In this document: piece by piece, positions 32,996 to 47,660 of the stretch
Numbering within the stretch: position 1 is the first letter of the stretch
Layout: each line of letters begins with the position of its first letter
DNA from: Lactifluus volemus
Lineage: Eukaryota; Basidiomycota; Agaricomycetes; Russulales; Russulaceae
Length of the DNA: 64,000 nt
Direction of reading: 5' to 3'
NCBI GenBank assembly: GCA_022376515.1
Contig: WTXI01000129.1
Span: 1 to 64,000, forward strand
Position numbers and translations under genes: made by a program
The notes under the pieces: model-generated
Database searches by the model: none
What the model saw: the letters and a program-made list of their open reading frames with translations, nothing else
Told to the model about the DNA's origin: nothing

Positions 32996-34806
32996 ATGTC
33001 AATTTATACTCCCTACTTTCCACCTCAACCCCCCTCACCAACTTTTTCTAGTACTTCCTCCTCAGGGAGCTACAAACCATCTAAGCTATCATACAGCGTC
33101 CGACTTTCTCGCTCCCATTTAGCCCTGGCGTCTCTTTCTAACTATATTTCACCTCCACCTTCTCCCTCCTCCAACGCCGTAAATACCGAGCGCGTGAGTT
33201 ACCTCCGAAACAAGTTTCGTCGCGCTATAGACGCCACGTATCGAGACACTAGTAGCGGAAAGTGGGTACATGTTTCCGAATTAGCCAAACTAGGAAGCAC
33301 AAGGGGCAGATGGCATGGCGTTTGCTCCGGGAACACCGACCACCATAATCCCAACGAGCGGAACAACAAAGGTGAATGCTTCGGTGAGAGACCTTGGCCT
33401 ATGGACTCATCCGGAAGTAGTCGTACCTGGTCAAGGCGCAGATCCTTATCCTGATCCTCCTAATCCCCTGTTCGATCCTCAGCAAGTCCGTGACAACATT
33501 GAGAAGTGGAAAGCTAGTGTCCTATCTTTCCCGCTCTCTCAGGCCGACGACCAGTGCTCTGATACCGAGCAGCCATTGCCTCCCCACTCGCCCATAACGA
33601 AGCGGCGGAGGAACGATGTTGTTCGAAAAACAATCAAGCCTGCGCCACTCAGGGATCTTTCTACATCTCGCTACTTCCGTGGGGACGTGGATCTTGAGCT
33701 TCCTAAAGGTACAAATTGTGACAATGAGAGCGCTACTTCTCTTCGGCGCGGCTCAAACATCGGATTCAGCTTGTGCGCACCTGTAGTCGACCCGGATGAT
33801 GATCGAAAGAGTGAGCCGATATTTCACCCACACCGGTCACACCCTCTAGCATAGAAAATATACGCCAAGTCTCAGAGGTTTGACCACTCCGATTCACGTT
33901 CCTATCGTTGGTTGTTAATGAATTTCTTAGTTATTTTTGCCACCGTCTTTCCCTTCGCACCTTCGGACTTCCACGCCCCCCTTAATTTCCACCACCGAAA
34001 ACCCTCATCCTCTACTTACAAAACCCCCAGTTATTCCACGGACAGACGGCCTATATCTTTCCGTTTCTCTGCCCTCACCCCTACCGTTCCCTCGCTCGCA
34101 AGTCACAAATAGGGTCCCTGGATCAGAACCTTCACTCAATGGCACCCCATCATCAGCACGCAAGCGATCCCTACGGGACATTCCTTCTCCTGCCGAGTCT
34201 TCACGTCCTATGTCTAAATGTCGCCGCCAGTCACTGTCTTCCGAGAAACCCACTTCGACACCAAAGTCATCTCTTAGATTGGACTGCGATGCACTGAAAC
34301 GTGATCTCGATGTCTCGCCTGGACACGTACCGGTGATTGACCTCCGCCAGCTCGCGTCCTCGCAACGATCGCGCGCTCAATCACGACATTTTACCAATCC
34401 GATCACTCCTAGGAAGGACAAGGGCAAAAGCCGCGCGACGATGTCAGAGATGTCATCCCTACAGAGGAACGTTTCCGGATCATTGGCGTCTCCAGATCCA
34501 CTGATCCCCCCCCTCTTCCTGTCCCACGTTTCTCAAGATGGGAATGTATTTGCGCCTGCAGCCACCTCAACTCAACCACCCCTAGCAAAATGTTTACCCC
34601 GTGTAGATAGCGGGGTGTTCGTACCTAGCCACAGCTCACAGTTTGACGTCGAGGCGCAGCTGAATGATATACTCGATCATGACGTAGACCTTGCCCCATG
34701 GGTCAGGGACGTGCCTGTTGTAGAGGGAAAACTGCTTGGCGTTCCTGAACGGGCACCTCAATCGCAAACTTCAGCCGAGACGGTGCCAGCAAATGAGCAC
34801 GATTAG
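32996..34806 (+). CDS. Unknown Ser/Pro-rich protein
   Basis: Three open blocks in plus orientation (32996-33454, 33315-33854 and 33937-34806) share codon use and composition and probably form one gene: MSIYTPYFPPQPPSPTF at the start, a short ordered part (VSYLRNKFRRAIDATYRDT, KWVHVSELAKLG), then WTHPEVVVPGQGADPYPDPP and a long disordered tail with KRRRNDVVRK, ending ASAETV-like acidic residues. The joins near 33310 and 33860-33936 may be introns or base-loss frameshifts; I could not settle splice sites. No known domain is recognised. Several Lys/Arg clusters (KRRRN, ARKRSLRD) suggest a nuclear protein (inference). The end at 34806 is a clear stop. Confidence 0.55.
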
Positions 34807-36785
34807 GGTGTACTGTCCATGTGTATAGCACTGTATCATCATCATATCCGCTTAATGCCCCCCTCCCATGCTAATGACATTCCATGACTGGATTACAAGA
34901 CGTCGGATCGGACGGCCGGGTGGGGTCGGTCACGTTTGGCCGATAACGATAGCCTCTGGGAAGGAGCCATCCGTTATCGTGGTACAAACCAACCGCATGT
35001 GCGCAGCCTGCGAACGCGTAGGCAACAACACAGTTGGGTTTGATAACGCTCCGGACATACGATCGTTCGCGTATTTCTCATTATTATTGAGTGGACTACG
35101 CGGCGAAGGACACAATACAGAATTTTTAAGTGGCGTTTCGTATCTCCGGGTTTAGGAGTTTAGTCTCACGAAGACATGCTTGCTTGGTAACTTGCTAGAG
35201 ACAGTTCTCCTGGCTTATCACCAAAGTCTACTCTTTTCCCTTTTTTTTCGTGAGCAATGCATGATGCGATGGCAGACCTTACCCCCATTCTACATGAGGG
35301 AAAATTAAAATGGTGACTGGTTATATGTTGTCAAACAATGTCCAGAGATAGTCGCCTCTTCTCTCCCATTACTGCTTGCATTCCCTGCCCTATCACCGCA
35401 TGCATGACCCGATAAGCTCCGACTTGCCTAATTCGATCCCCGAAGGGACTAGTAAGCTTGTCACATCCCACATGGTGTACAGACAGCTACTAAGTTATTA
35501 TGCACAGATATACCAAGTGGCTTCTTCAACCTCTCCCGAACTCCTCTTCTCTGTGACAACAGTGGATGCCGCTAGCTGAAGCGCCGATACCTAGTGCAGT
35601 AAATGTCACGTCAAGTCAAATAGCATCCGAACATTACTTAGAGCCGAGGGTATTCGGTTGCGCCGACAGCCCTTCTCTTCAATGTACTACTACCTCGGGG
35701 ACATCTGGCCCGTAATATGTTTCGTACGGGCTTTCTACACCGGAGCCATTAGGGAGATGGACCAAGTTCAAAGACGATAATTACGGTCTTCCCACCCCCG
35801 TCAGGCTAAAAAAAAGACGTGGCGCAGGAAATATCCATGTATGGCGGCAATTGCAGAGTCCAAGGGTCCGATTTATTGGCGATGTGGCTCATTTGCAAAT
35901 TGCAACCGACTAAGTATACATGTCTAGATTGTCGGAGAGATGAGTCGGCCAATCTAAGTTAGTATGGATAGTCTACTACTTGACAATTCGGAGAGGACAA
36001 CTCGGCCCTCTCGTTATTGCGGCAACTTGTGTGAAACGGTGATAATGATGACGTTTTTGCGAATAACCGAAAAAAGCTCGGTTTTAGTCCCTCGGTCGCC
36101 ATCCACATGGCTTCATGTCAGCGCCCATAGTCATCATCACCCATTGCTGTTGGGAGTGATTGAGGTGTTGAGCCTCCTACACGTAACTCACGTTGCTCAA
36201 AGTCAAACCCATCACGATGGTTTCATGGCAGCCTGGGCACAGCCAAGCATACCATACGGTTCTGTCCTCGGTTGAGACTTATTAGTGTTCAATTTACTAT
36301 TGGCTTCGATCACAAATTAGTGCCACTAGCTGTCCGCGATCACACACTATCTAGTAGAGTTCAGTTCACGTATCCATACTAACCGGGTAGTGACTCGGAC
36401 TCACATAAGCCTTGCTGCTGCGCCGAAGCCGGTTCCGCGGCGAAGATCTGAACTTTTGCTAGATTGCGCTCCCGAATTACGCATCTCTAGACATATGCCT
36501 TTTTTTTTTTCATCTGGACATTCACAACATTCGTCCACTCAAAGTCAAGCCTGCTCGTCTATCTGGCAGTTTCCATGCATACTTAGGTTCATTCTGTGAC
36601 ATTTAATGGCCAAGCCTTCACGGATCATAGCACGTATGTTCCCCGTGCCGGATCCCAGTTCAGGCTAAGCATCACATCCAGTGATCTTGTCTTGTAACGA
36701 ATCGGTTACGAGAAGCCATCACACCCGCGTTGGGACCGAGTCCAAACTTTGAGACTACGGCACCAATTCATCGGAATGTTCGCCA
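34807..36785. other. Gene-free stretch
   Basis: About 2 kb with stop codons in all frames and no coding bias, repeats or RNA genes that I can name. It holds short homopolymer runs (for example ten T near 36500) only. It begins the gene-poor zone between the two gene blocks. Confidence 0.6.
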
Positions 36786-36792
36786 TATATAA
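36786..36792 (+). promoter_or_regulatory. TATA box of the 77-aa Cys-rich gene
   Basis: TATATAA lies 86-92 bp before the ATG at 36878. The C/A-rich leader between them (caccaagacaccaatccc) is typical of fungal transcription starts. Confidence 0.6.
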
Positions 36793-36877
36793 GCAAGCAC
36801 GATGCCTTTCTCCCCAGCCATCCCACATCCCGCTTCCACCAAGACACCAATCCCTGTCTAATCTCTAACACACTACA

Positions 36878-37433
36878 ATGTGTCATTCTCGACGGTAAGA
36901 CCGCCCACATCTGTACCGTAACTGCGATGCTCAATCATTCTCAGCGTAAAGAACATCTACTTGCATTGTGGTCACAGCGTCGATCTCGTAAGTGATTGCG
37001 CATGTGAAATTCTTTGCATGACCTAATCAACAATCTGCATTATTCAGAAAGAGGAATTAGTACGCTCTTAGTCGCCTTGGCAGATCCTAGGAGGTTGACA
37101 ATGCCACAGATTCAATGTGCAGACACGCACTGTCGACTGAGCCCTTTCCATCCCGTCAATTGTGTCAACTGCAAAAAAACCTGTTGGCAGTAGTAAGCAC
37201 CCTTTAGAGGTTGTTCATGCTGCGCGCTCATGAAATGACGACACTACGTATGTGTACTTTATGCACCACTTTGATTGGGATGCCCGCTCAAGCCGGCAAT
37301 TTCCGGAACAATATGGTGCGCCACCAAATTTTCTGAGTATTCATACGCACGCACGATCTGATCTGACCTCTTTATAGCACCACAAATCTCAGGTTATTGT
37401 CCTTCATGTTCGGGACGCTCTAGAAGGGGTTAA
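36878..37433 (+). CDS. Small Cys-rich protein, 77 aa, six exons
   Basis: Exons 36878-36894, 36945-36987, 37048-37059, 37110-37192, 37293-37315 and 37378-37433 join in frame with GT-AG borders to 234 nt. Exon 3 is only 12 nt. The product starts MCHSRRVKNIYLHCGH and carries nine Cys (residues 2, 14, 27, 32, 42, 45, 49, 67 and 70) in paired spacings: CADTHC, CVNC...C, then CWQYRQFPEQY and CPSC. The pattern suggests two or three zinc sites; there is no signal peptide. I recall similar short proteins with CGH, CWQYRQFPEQY and CPxC motifs as an unnamed family in many basidiomycete genomes, but cannot verify it here. The coherent protein emerging from six tiny exons is itself strong evidence of a real gene. 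Function unknown. Confidence 0.8.
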
Positions 37434-40400
37434 TTGGATACGTGCTTGTTGTCGTATATGCCCTATGCAAATGCTACATCTCGCTGACTCGTTTATTGGT
37501 ACTTACGTGATTACACTACAGATCCTCTATAGTAATTGTACATCCCTACTTCTTCCCAAATTCATGCCCACCTAGACACTCTACATTTATGACACGTGAG
37601 ATCTGCTGAAATAGCTTATACGCACCATCGCCTCCTACAGCTTTGCCCTTCAATTGCAGTGGCGTCTTGTCAATTAATAGCGATATCAAGATTGTGGGGA
37701 TAATTTCCTTCGAATTGACAAACGTCTCTCTCAAGTTCAGAGAAATACGCAGGTTACGGTACCTCTATAAGCCATATGTAAAATGCCACATTGGAAGCCG
37801 CTGGGATGTCGTTCAATATCCGCGGGTCAAACTAAATCATATAAACGTAGCATCCTCGATCGGAATCTGAACCGGGTATCGGAAAAAGATCTTATGCATG
37901 AGACGAGTAGGTAGCACTCCTGGTCCCCTGAAATTTGCGCGGGGTAGGGCACCAATGGCAATGCTATGTCGTGAACCGTGGTAAGGCTAAATGAAACTGA
38001 TGGACCTTAAAGTGTCACCGGAAATGTATCGCAACTGTGTCCTTGCGTACATCCATGATAGTTAGTCTGGCAGCACTGGGAAGAATTGCTTTGCTGATAC
38101 AGTAATGAGTAATGATCGCGTAAAGGGCACTTCTGTTCTGTGCGAGATAACTTTGCAACTGAGTAGCGAATCCTCCAGGTACGGTAGGTCGAGATGATCA
38201 ATAGACTGGCGATGCGTGATCTGTAACAGCCATTCGCAGTTCTGAACGAAGATGATCCACCGTGGCAATTTATGCGCCTTCGTTTGATTTTATATGCCAA
38301 GCCTCGGTTACATCCTCAGGATGTTTCCGATTCTCCCATGTGCCAGCGCAATTACGTGGGCCTCAGCCACACAAAGAAAAGCTTTGCAAAGGGGCATCTG
38401 TGCGCACAGATAGACATCCGATTTGGTTGAGGTATGCACCACTAAAGCGTCAAGATGCATGTAACATTCGTGCGCACCAACCGGTCCGTGGCACTGTGGC
38501 TGTCAAGGTGCAAATGAAAATAGTCCATGATTGTTCGGCATTCTTTGAGGAGACTCGACAAAAATGGTGCACTAGATATGCACACCAAGCTCTCTCTGCG
38601 AAAGGAAATCAGGTGGTCATCACTGACCCTAGCGGCTGTTGCTTAAAGAGGGCTTGAGGTTCGTATCGGCGTGGGGTTGATTCTGCTTTCGCTAAACTTG
38701 AATCGGCTTGTGCTCGATGGGATACATTACACGCAAGAGACCTACCGAGCCTTCCGAGACCAAGGGTCCAAGATATCATGAACCTCTAACAATCCTGAAG
38801 AATGTCTCATGATCAGTGGAAAGGTAGTCGAAGGAATGTGACCATTCCATTTTGAGGGATGACATGGACCCGATATTGCATGACTACTGACATGAGAATT
38901 AATGAAGTGAAGGTTGATTGCTCATAATGCGGCCCCACCGTCTTATTCATACCTAAGGAAGGCGCGGTGATGTAAGATTCAGGGATGCCAATGACTACGG
39001 ATACCTGGAAGACTCATCTGTGCACCCTGGCACGCAGTGGCAGTAACTGAGTACAACATCCGACCCGATTTTGCCGATGCTCACAGGCGTTTCTTGTCGC
39101 GGCAAACTCCGATGATTGCCTATGAGCGAGCTATATTAAGGCACTCTTAGGAGCATTAAACCCGATCACTGCGGATGACCTAGGGCAGTACTCGTGCGTA
39201 CAATACTGTACATCGGGAGACATGCCATCATAAGACAAAATTTTGGCGTTTCAGAGATACTGTAGATCATCAAATATCAGTCCGAGTGGCGGCTGTGCTT
39301 CAAGCTTCAAGTTGTTCAACTGTATGCAAGGCCCAACTAGTATAAAGGCTCTGTCTGTAGACATTCCAAGGACGACAATATGTATCATTCCCCGGACCTG
39401 GAGATCCTTGCGATATCAAGCTCGGACCAAACGAGAAAGAACGGCCCGTCTGTCACCTCTGGCCTCGAGCGCTCTCCGCAGCAAGCGAGTCACTGTCGAC
39501 GTATCCGCCCCATAAATGCCAGTAATCTTACTCACAACTCAATGACCTCCATGGGGTTAGCCAAGGTGTTGCACTTATGACCCCCAGACGGGCTTTCCTG
39601 ATGCCAGGATCGGTAACGGCCAGAATTGTTCGCAAAGGGCACGGGATGGTCCCCACGCAAGCCCCGAATTGCATACTGTAGTACGGAATTCAGGATGGTG
39701 AAGATGATTCACCCATCACCCATTCGCTCCGACGGCTCTATCCCCGCCGGTACACGGTGGATGGAACGGGGAAACCCTCTTTCGGAGCGGAGGCGACGTT
39801 AGTTACGACGGAGGCGGAGCTCAGCTGTAACTATGTCATACACTACAGTAGTGCTTCAAGACGGGATCAAGACGGGTGATTCGGGCGCCACTCTTGTACC
39901 CGTTAATACGCGCCTTCCAAATGAATTCGCTGACGAGTCAGACATAGATTGTACGCCTGAGCCTATCATACCATGATAAGGGTACAAAGAAAACTGAATT
40001 GTAGATGTGGACTCGTACGGTGGGGACCGTTCCGCGACCCCTTCTCGGAGTACTGCGAGACAAATTAGCCGGGAAGAGGGATATCCATCATGTTTGAAGC
40101 AATGGAAGCGCCCTGGTTCGCTTGCGACCATCCCTCCCTACCTGAGGATTCCATAAGAGCATGCCGTCTCGCATTGCGCCGGAATCCACGCTCCTGGAAA
40201 ACGGGTTTGATCTGCAAAGAACGCTGATCTAACACGGCTTGCGTTGCCAGTTTCACCATACACTAGGCAGAGGACTGACTGGCAACCAGGACGTTGCATC
40301 ACCTTCTTTGGGAATAGATAACTGGCTACACGCCACGTCACTAGTACCAACGTGTAACCGACACCACCGGGTTGAAACAGTTTCGTCCTGTGTACAAGAT

Positions 40401-40777
40401 ACACTTTGCTAAGGGAACACGTCGGGGAATCACAATAGGTGCAAGAAAGCAGACAGCCCTATGATTGTGAGGACTAAAATAACTCAGGACGGGACTAACG
40501 GGGTATGTTAGTTTTCCACAGTCAGAGAACAATCCGCCATCCAACAACCATCACCGCCACTGACAGACTCGAGAGCCCAGAAATAAGTTCCCTGCCTTGA
40601 TGAGCTCTGCAGTTTCGGGTTTAGGCCATCAATAGAACATCCTGAAGCCATGAAGACGCCAACAAAGCTGCACGTATACTAGACAATTCAGTATCATATT
40701 TTATTGTACATACAGTGATGCGACGCCCACATAATGAACCACATAAGCGACATGACTGTCTCTGTGAACACACCAAC
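37434..40777. other. Gene-poor 3.3-kb stretch
   Basis: No gene supported. The longest frames (38262-38657 plus; 38007-38300 and 37546-37734 minus) lack domains and overlap one another. A minus-strand peptide DKTPLQLKGKAVGGDGAYKL (37600s) vaguely recalls an ankyrin repeat start, so a decayed repeat or NACHT-type gene is possible, but the evidence is weak. No LTR or terminal repeats seen. Confidence 0.5.
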
Positions 40778-43424
<2,647 letters not shown>

Positions 43425-43995
43425 GTGTTTCGCGGCGAGTGCGTTGTTACGAGGCACCGCACGATAAAAGAAAAGGGGACGGTGAAACCGTGGGACAGAG
43501 GGTGGCCGTCGTTGCTGGGCGGTGAAGTGGCACAAGTGACCGTCGAAGAAAAGAGGAAGCGATGCCTTGTGTTGATGTATGTTTGCTTTTCCTAAAGGAA
43601 GGGAGAATCTCACCGCATATATATAATTTACCTCTATATGTTGATACGTGCACGGTGGTGCAGCGGCTGTAATGGCCCAAACGTGGGAATGCGGGGTGAT
43701 GTTACCCAACGGATTCACGTGCTTGTGCGCTGAGTTCAAGACCGTCCCCTCCGGAAAACTTTGGTGTCCATCATCCCTCGCGGCGCAAGCCGTGATTGGA
43801 TTTGGAGTAATCAGCCCTTGACTAGCCAGGGAAGCAATTCCGCAGTTGGCAGGGTTCACCGAGTTAGTCTTAGGAGATCAGGGCGTGTCGTCTGACGCGC
43901 AGGTTCGCCGTGTCCCCCGTAGACCCTCTTTTTTTTTTTTGGTGAACTACATCTTCTATCTAGTGCTTGTGTACACACGCCCCAACACACAAGCC

Positions 43996-44805
43996 ATGCA
44001 ATTTCAACCGCTCAGCGAGCGACAAGAGCTACGTCTTCTGAATTATCTTGACGGAAAATACCTCGAAATTCATCAAGAGTACAGCCGGCGGTCAGCATCT
44101 GCGATATCATGTCTTACTCTTGTTGATAAATGTCGCAGGCATGAACCCGTATCTAAGCTGCCCACACTTCGAGCATACCTTGTGGCGATGCGGAATCTAC
44201 TAACGCTGACCCTGCAAGTCCCACCTGTCACACCATCTGGGATGCTGCGCATCTCGCTCTTGTTGCGTCTTACATGCACAGCAATTGAGGACATCCCCGG
44301 CTATACCCCTGATGGTACAGACCTGGCCCCGCTTCTGGAGTGGCTAGATCTGCTCGACCGTGGCTGGCTTTCCGTGCTGTGCAAGCAGGCGTGGGACCCA
44401 GTGACAGGCGAGGGTGTAGAATTACCCCAACATCTCATTGGGATAACCTCGCCCCCCACATTGACGGACCGCACGCGCGTTCACAGCTTATTGATCACGG
44501 GTACAAGCGAATTGGAGGACTGGTTGAAGGACAAGAGCGAGGACGACGAAGTCAACCTCGTGCATGACATGCAGCGGCTAGGTCACCAAAGTGCCTTTGA
44601 TGGGGCTCTTCACCGGACGCTTACCAAATTGCATGAGCTCGGATTGGACGAGGGCGGTGACGAGGAGGAGCTGCTTGCGCGCCTTCCGAGTTGGAGCACA
44701 ACTGGGGAGTGCGTAGACGGGGGCGTTGGTGGCATGGGGAGAGACGAGGTATATATGACCGAAAGTGAAGATGACATGGAGGAAAGAATGTATGATCGTA
44801 AATAA
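43996..44805 (+). CDS. Unknown intronless protein, 269 aa
   Basis: A single open frame with start MQFQPLSERQELRLLNYLDG at 43996. Rough layout: a helical region (HQEYSRR, LPTLRAYLVAMRNLLTLTLQ), a Leu-rich core (LLRLTCTAIEDIPG, LEWLDLLDRGWLSVL) and an acidic C-terminus (SEDDEVN, TESEDDMEERMYDRK). The all-helical pattern resembles small scaffold or adaptor proteins, but I do not recognise a family. ATG choice: the frame is open further upstream to 43846, but that part runs through a T-rich tract (ten or more T at about 43930) and looks non-coding. The 3' end faces mS33, 56 bp apart. Confidence 0.7.
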   Translation: MQFQPLSERQELRLLNYLDGKYLEIHQEYSRRSASAISCLTLVDKCRRHEPVSKLPTLRAYLVAMRNLLTLTLQVPPVTPSGMLRISLLLRLTCTAIEDIPGYTPDGTDLAPLLEWLDLLDRGWLSVLCKQAWDPVTGEGVELPQHLIGITSPPTLTDRTRVHSLLITGTSELEDWLKDKSEDDEVNLVHDMQRLGHQSAFDGALHRTLTKLHELGLDEGGDEEELLARLPSWSTTGECVDGGVGGMGRDEVYMTESEDDMEERMYDRK

Positions 44806-44861
44806 CGGAGTTGTAACGAGTTCTACGGGCGACGATGAAAGGCAGGACAATCAAGAGTCCA

Positions 44862-45232
44862 TTATCGCCTTCTTTGGGTACGGCGACTGTCGGCTGCAAG
44901 AGCGATGAGTCTGTGCAAAAGAGTCGGAGACAAAAACCCACACCTGCAGACTTGGCTTTCTTTGGTGCGCCCTTGCCTCTTTTCTTCTTGTCTGCTACGT
45001 CCTGCAGACGCTGCTCCTCGTCTTCATCCACCAAATCCAAACCCTTAAACTCCTTGTTGATAGCAGAGATGGAAAGTTGGTATGGATAATAATCGTTCAT
45101 TGACGGACCCCGAAGGCGGCGCTTGAGATATTTCGCCCCAGTGCGTTGGGATGTCGGGTTATATGATGTTTGAAAGATGACACTGCGGAGCCGTGTTAAC
45201 ACGGCAAGTCTTGATGGGGCGACTAATGCCAT
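44862..45232 (-). CDS. Mitochondrial small-subunit ribosomal protein mS33
   Basis: Two exons, 45232-44944 and 44893-44862, give 106 aa. Conserved blocks: MALVAPSRLAVLTRLRSVIF, YNPTSQRTGAKYLKRRLRGP, YYPYQLSISAINKEF and DEDEEQRL, then a basic tail KKKRGKGAPKKAKS continuing AADSRR after the 50-bp intron. These match mS33 (yeast Rsm27, human MRPS33). The tail acceptor was chosen because it gives the Ser-Arg-Arg end usual in the family; the alternative acceptor gives a long unrelated tail. It builds the mitoribosome small subunit head. It lies head to head with SUV3. Confidence 0.93.
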
Positions 45233-45411
45233 GTCGTGACTGACAGAGAGAAAATTTGGGTCGGGGCCCGGGGGTGAGAGAAGGAAAGCAACACGTGACC
45301 CCTCCGAGCCTCGCCACCTCACTGACCTCGGTCGTGGTGAGTGACAGAGTTCCTTCCTCCCGTCATTACTTGACGCTGGAAATCCCAACAGTTGGTCACA
45401 GTTTCTTACCT
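45233..45411. promoter_or_regulatory. Bidirectional promoter between mS33 and SUV3
   Basis: Only 179 bp separate the two divergent start codons. Both products work in mitochondrial gene expression, so joint control is plausible. The region contains gtcacgtg-like and GC-rich bases (gcaacacgtgacc, about 45289-45301, a CACGTG E-box). Confidence 0.55.
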
Positions 45412-47660
45412 ATGCAAAGGCGTCTCGTTTGGCCTCTTACGCCCAGGCGGGACCGGTTCATCTTTTGCATATCTGGTAGAACATTTCGGAGATATGCTAC
45501 AGGCTTTCTCCAACGAGATGGATATATCCCCACACTATCGCCCCTTTCCAATTCTTCTCCTCCAGCTACAAAGCGCGTCGGTGGCCTTGCGCAACTATTC
45601 CGGCACGAGGCTCCATCCTGGATAACAAAGGTTGGATTAAAGCAACGGCTCCTCCGTTTTGGCATACCCAAAGCTGAACTACCGGGACTGCTGTCTGCCT
45701 TTGCGCTCGATGTTCAGAACGACGATGCTATCTGGCTTGGAGGTAGAACCCCTTCCCGGTTAGCACGTCTATCCCACGACCTATCTTCACCCTCCAAAAG
45801 ACTTGCCATCGATCAGGAATTGACATCGCTTCTGTATACCTGGGCAACGGATCCGCGTCGCCAGGCATCTGTGGAAAAGGTTGTCTCCAGAGGTACATTG
45901 GACCAGATGACACGACTGCGTGCCGCAGTAGACTTCACACGTATCGCAGACAGCTTCCCGCTAGCGCGCAGAATGCACCGAAAACTCATTCTCCACGTCG
46001 GACCAACCAACAGCGGGAAGACCCATACGGCTCTGCGGACCCTCGCCACAGCACGTGTGGGCGCATACGGAGGTCCACTTCGCCTTCTCGCACACGAAGT
46101 TTTTGAGCGACTCAACACTGGACAAATTGTACCTCTTGGTGCAGAGGCTACCGACCACGAAATGGACGAGACCTCGAACTTTGATGTGCAAGTTCCCGGA
46201 ACTCCGCGCGCAGTACTCAAGCACGGAAACGTGTCTTTCGCCCGCCCCTGTAACTTGCGTACCGGAGACGAGCGGCGCAGTGTAGAAGGCGCGACGCTCT
46301 ATAGTTGCACAGTCGAGATGCTCTCCTTGGACAAGCGGTATGACGTCGTCGTCATTGATGAGATTCAGATGATTGCAGACTCGGAACGTGGCTCCGCTTG
46401 GACAGCAGCCATCTTGGGGTCCGCGGCGGAGGAGCTACACCTATGCGGTGAGGAGCGCGCAGTCCCGATCATCGAGGCACTTGCCGAGATCACAGGCGAC
46501 GAACTCATCATCAATCGCTACCAGCGTTTATCACCGCTTGTGGTTTCCCCAAGAAGTCTTGAGCGTGACTTGACTCGCATCCGGAGGGGTGATTGTGTTG
46601 TCACATTTTCACGTTCCAACATTTTTAAGTTGAAAAATGAGATTGAGGAGAAGATTGGTCTCCGCTGCGCCGTCGTTTATGGAAAATTGCCGCCGGAGAT
46701 TCGGGCAGAGCAGGCAGCGCTGTTCAACAATCCCAATAGCGGATTTGACGTCTTGGTTGCGAGTGATGCTATTGGAATGGGCCTTAACTTGTAAGCCTTT
46801 CCCTCTTGCACGGTACTCTTTGCTGACTTGACGAGAAGAAAAATCCAACGTATCATTTTCGAGACCATGAGCAAATGGGACGGATGGATGGAAGTTCCTC
46901 TTGAGGCCTCTCAGGTCAAGCAGATTGCCGGCCGTGCCGGACGCTATGGTATGGGTATGGGTATGGACGGCGGCGTAGTCACAACACTTGAGCCATCCGA
47001 CCTTCCGCTTCTCAAGGCCGCAATGGACACAAAACCGGAACCACTCCGCTACGCACGCGTTGGCTTCACGTCGGCTACGATCAAGGACATTTTCGAGGCA
47101 CTTCCGCTGGGCTCGACTGCTACAACTGCGCGCGACGCCCTCTTATTCTGCTCTGTACTCCCTCCGAATATGGCCGTAATGGATCCGAGCGCGAAGGAGG
47201 CCGAAATCATGCGTTTCCTCGATTCGTTTAGTCAGAACCTGACGACTCCGGAGCGCGCCCTCCTCTTGCAATGCCCTTTTCCCTCATTGGACCAGTCCAA
47301 AGTACTCATCGGTCAGATGCTCAGCATGTACCGCGACAAATTCTCGGTCGACCTGCGTCGGATTCTATTTGACAGCGGGTTGTTGGCTTCCCTGGAGCGA
47401 GTGCTCGCGGCGAAGCAAGATAATAAAACACTATTGAAGCCGAGTCGGGACCTTGCAGAGCTCGAGACATTGCACGGTTTACTTTCCGTATATGCTTGGC
47501 TCTCGCTGCGCAACAGTGTCGCATTTCATCGTATGACTTGGCAGTTGCGTTGAGAAAAGCAACGCAAGAAGCAATGGATCACTGCCTCCGAAGTTTCAGT
47601 GGACTCGGGAGCCGCCGCAATCGAAAGTCGCATATCAGGGACACCCGCCCAAACAATTGA
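45412..47660 (+). CDS. suv3: SUV3 mitochondrial RNA helicase
   Basis: Start MQRRLVWPLTPRRDRF at 45412, a basic, aromatic presequence for mitochondria. The Suv3 N-terminal domain is followed by Walker A HVGPTNSGKTHTAL (45990s), GGPLRLLAHEVFERLN, the DExH-like box VIDEIQMIADSERG (46350s), SRSNIFKLK, VASDAIGMGLNL at the intron (46794 to about 46838), and motif VI QIAGRAGRYG. The C-terminus continues through LGSTATTARDALLF. A lost T in cgtatgac near 47532 shifts the frame; in the shifted frame the conserved end YDLAVALRKATQEAMDHCL runs to a stop at 47658-47660. SUV3 is the helicase of the mitochondrial degradosome, working with a 3'-5' exoribonuclease. Confidence 0.94.

Noticed and set aside
34868..35155. 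95-codon plus-strand frame after the unknown gene
   Set aside because: Basic, low-complexity translation without coding bias; an equal-sized frame lies on the other strand.
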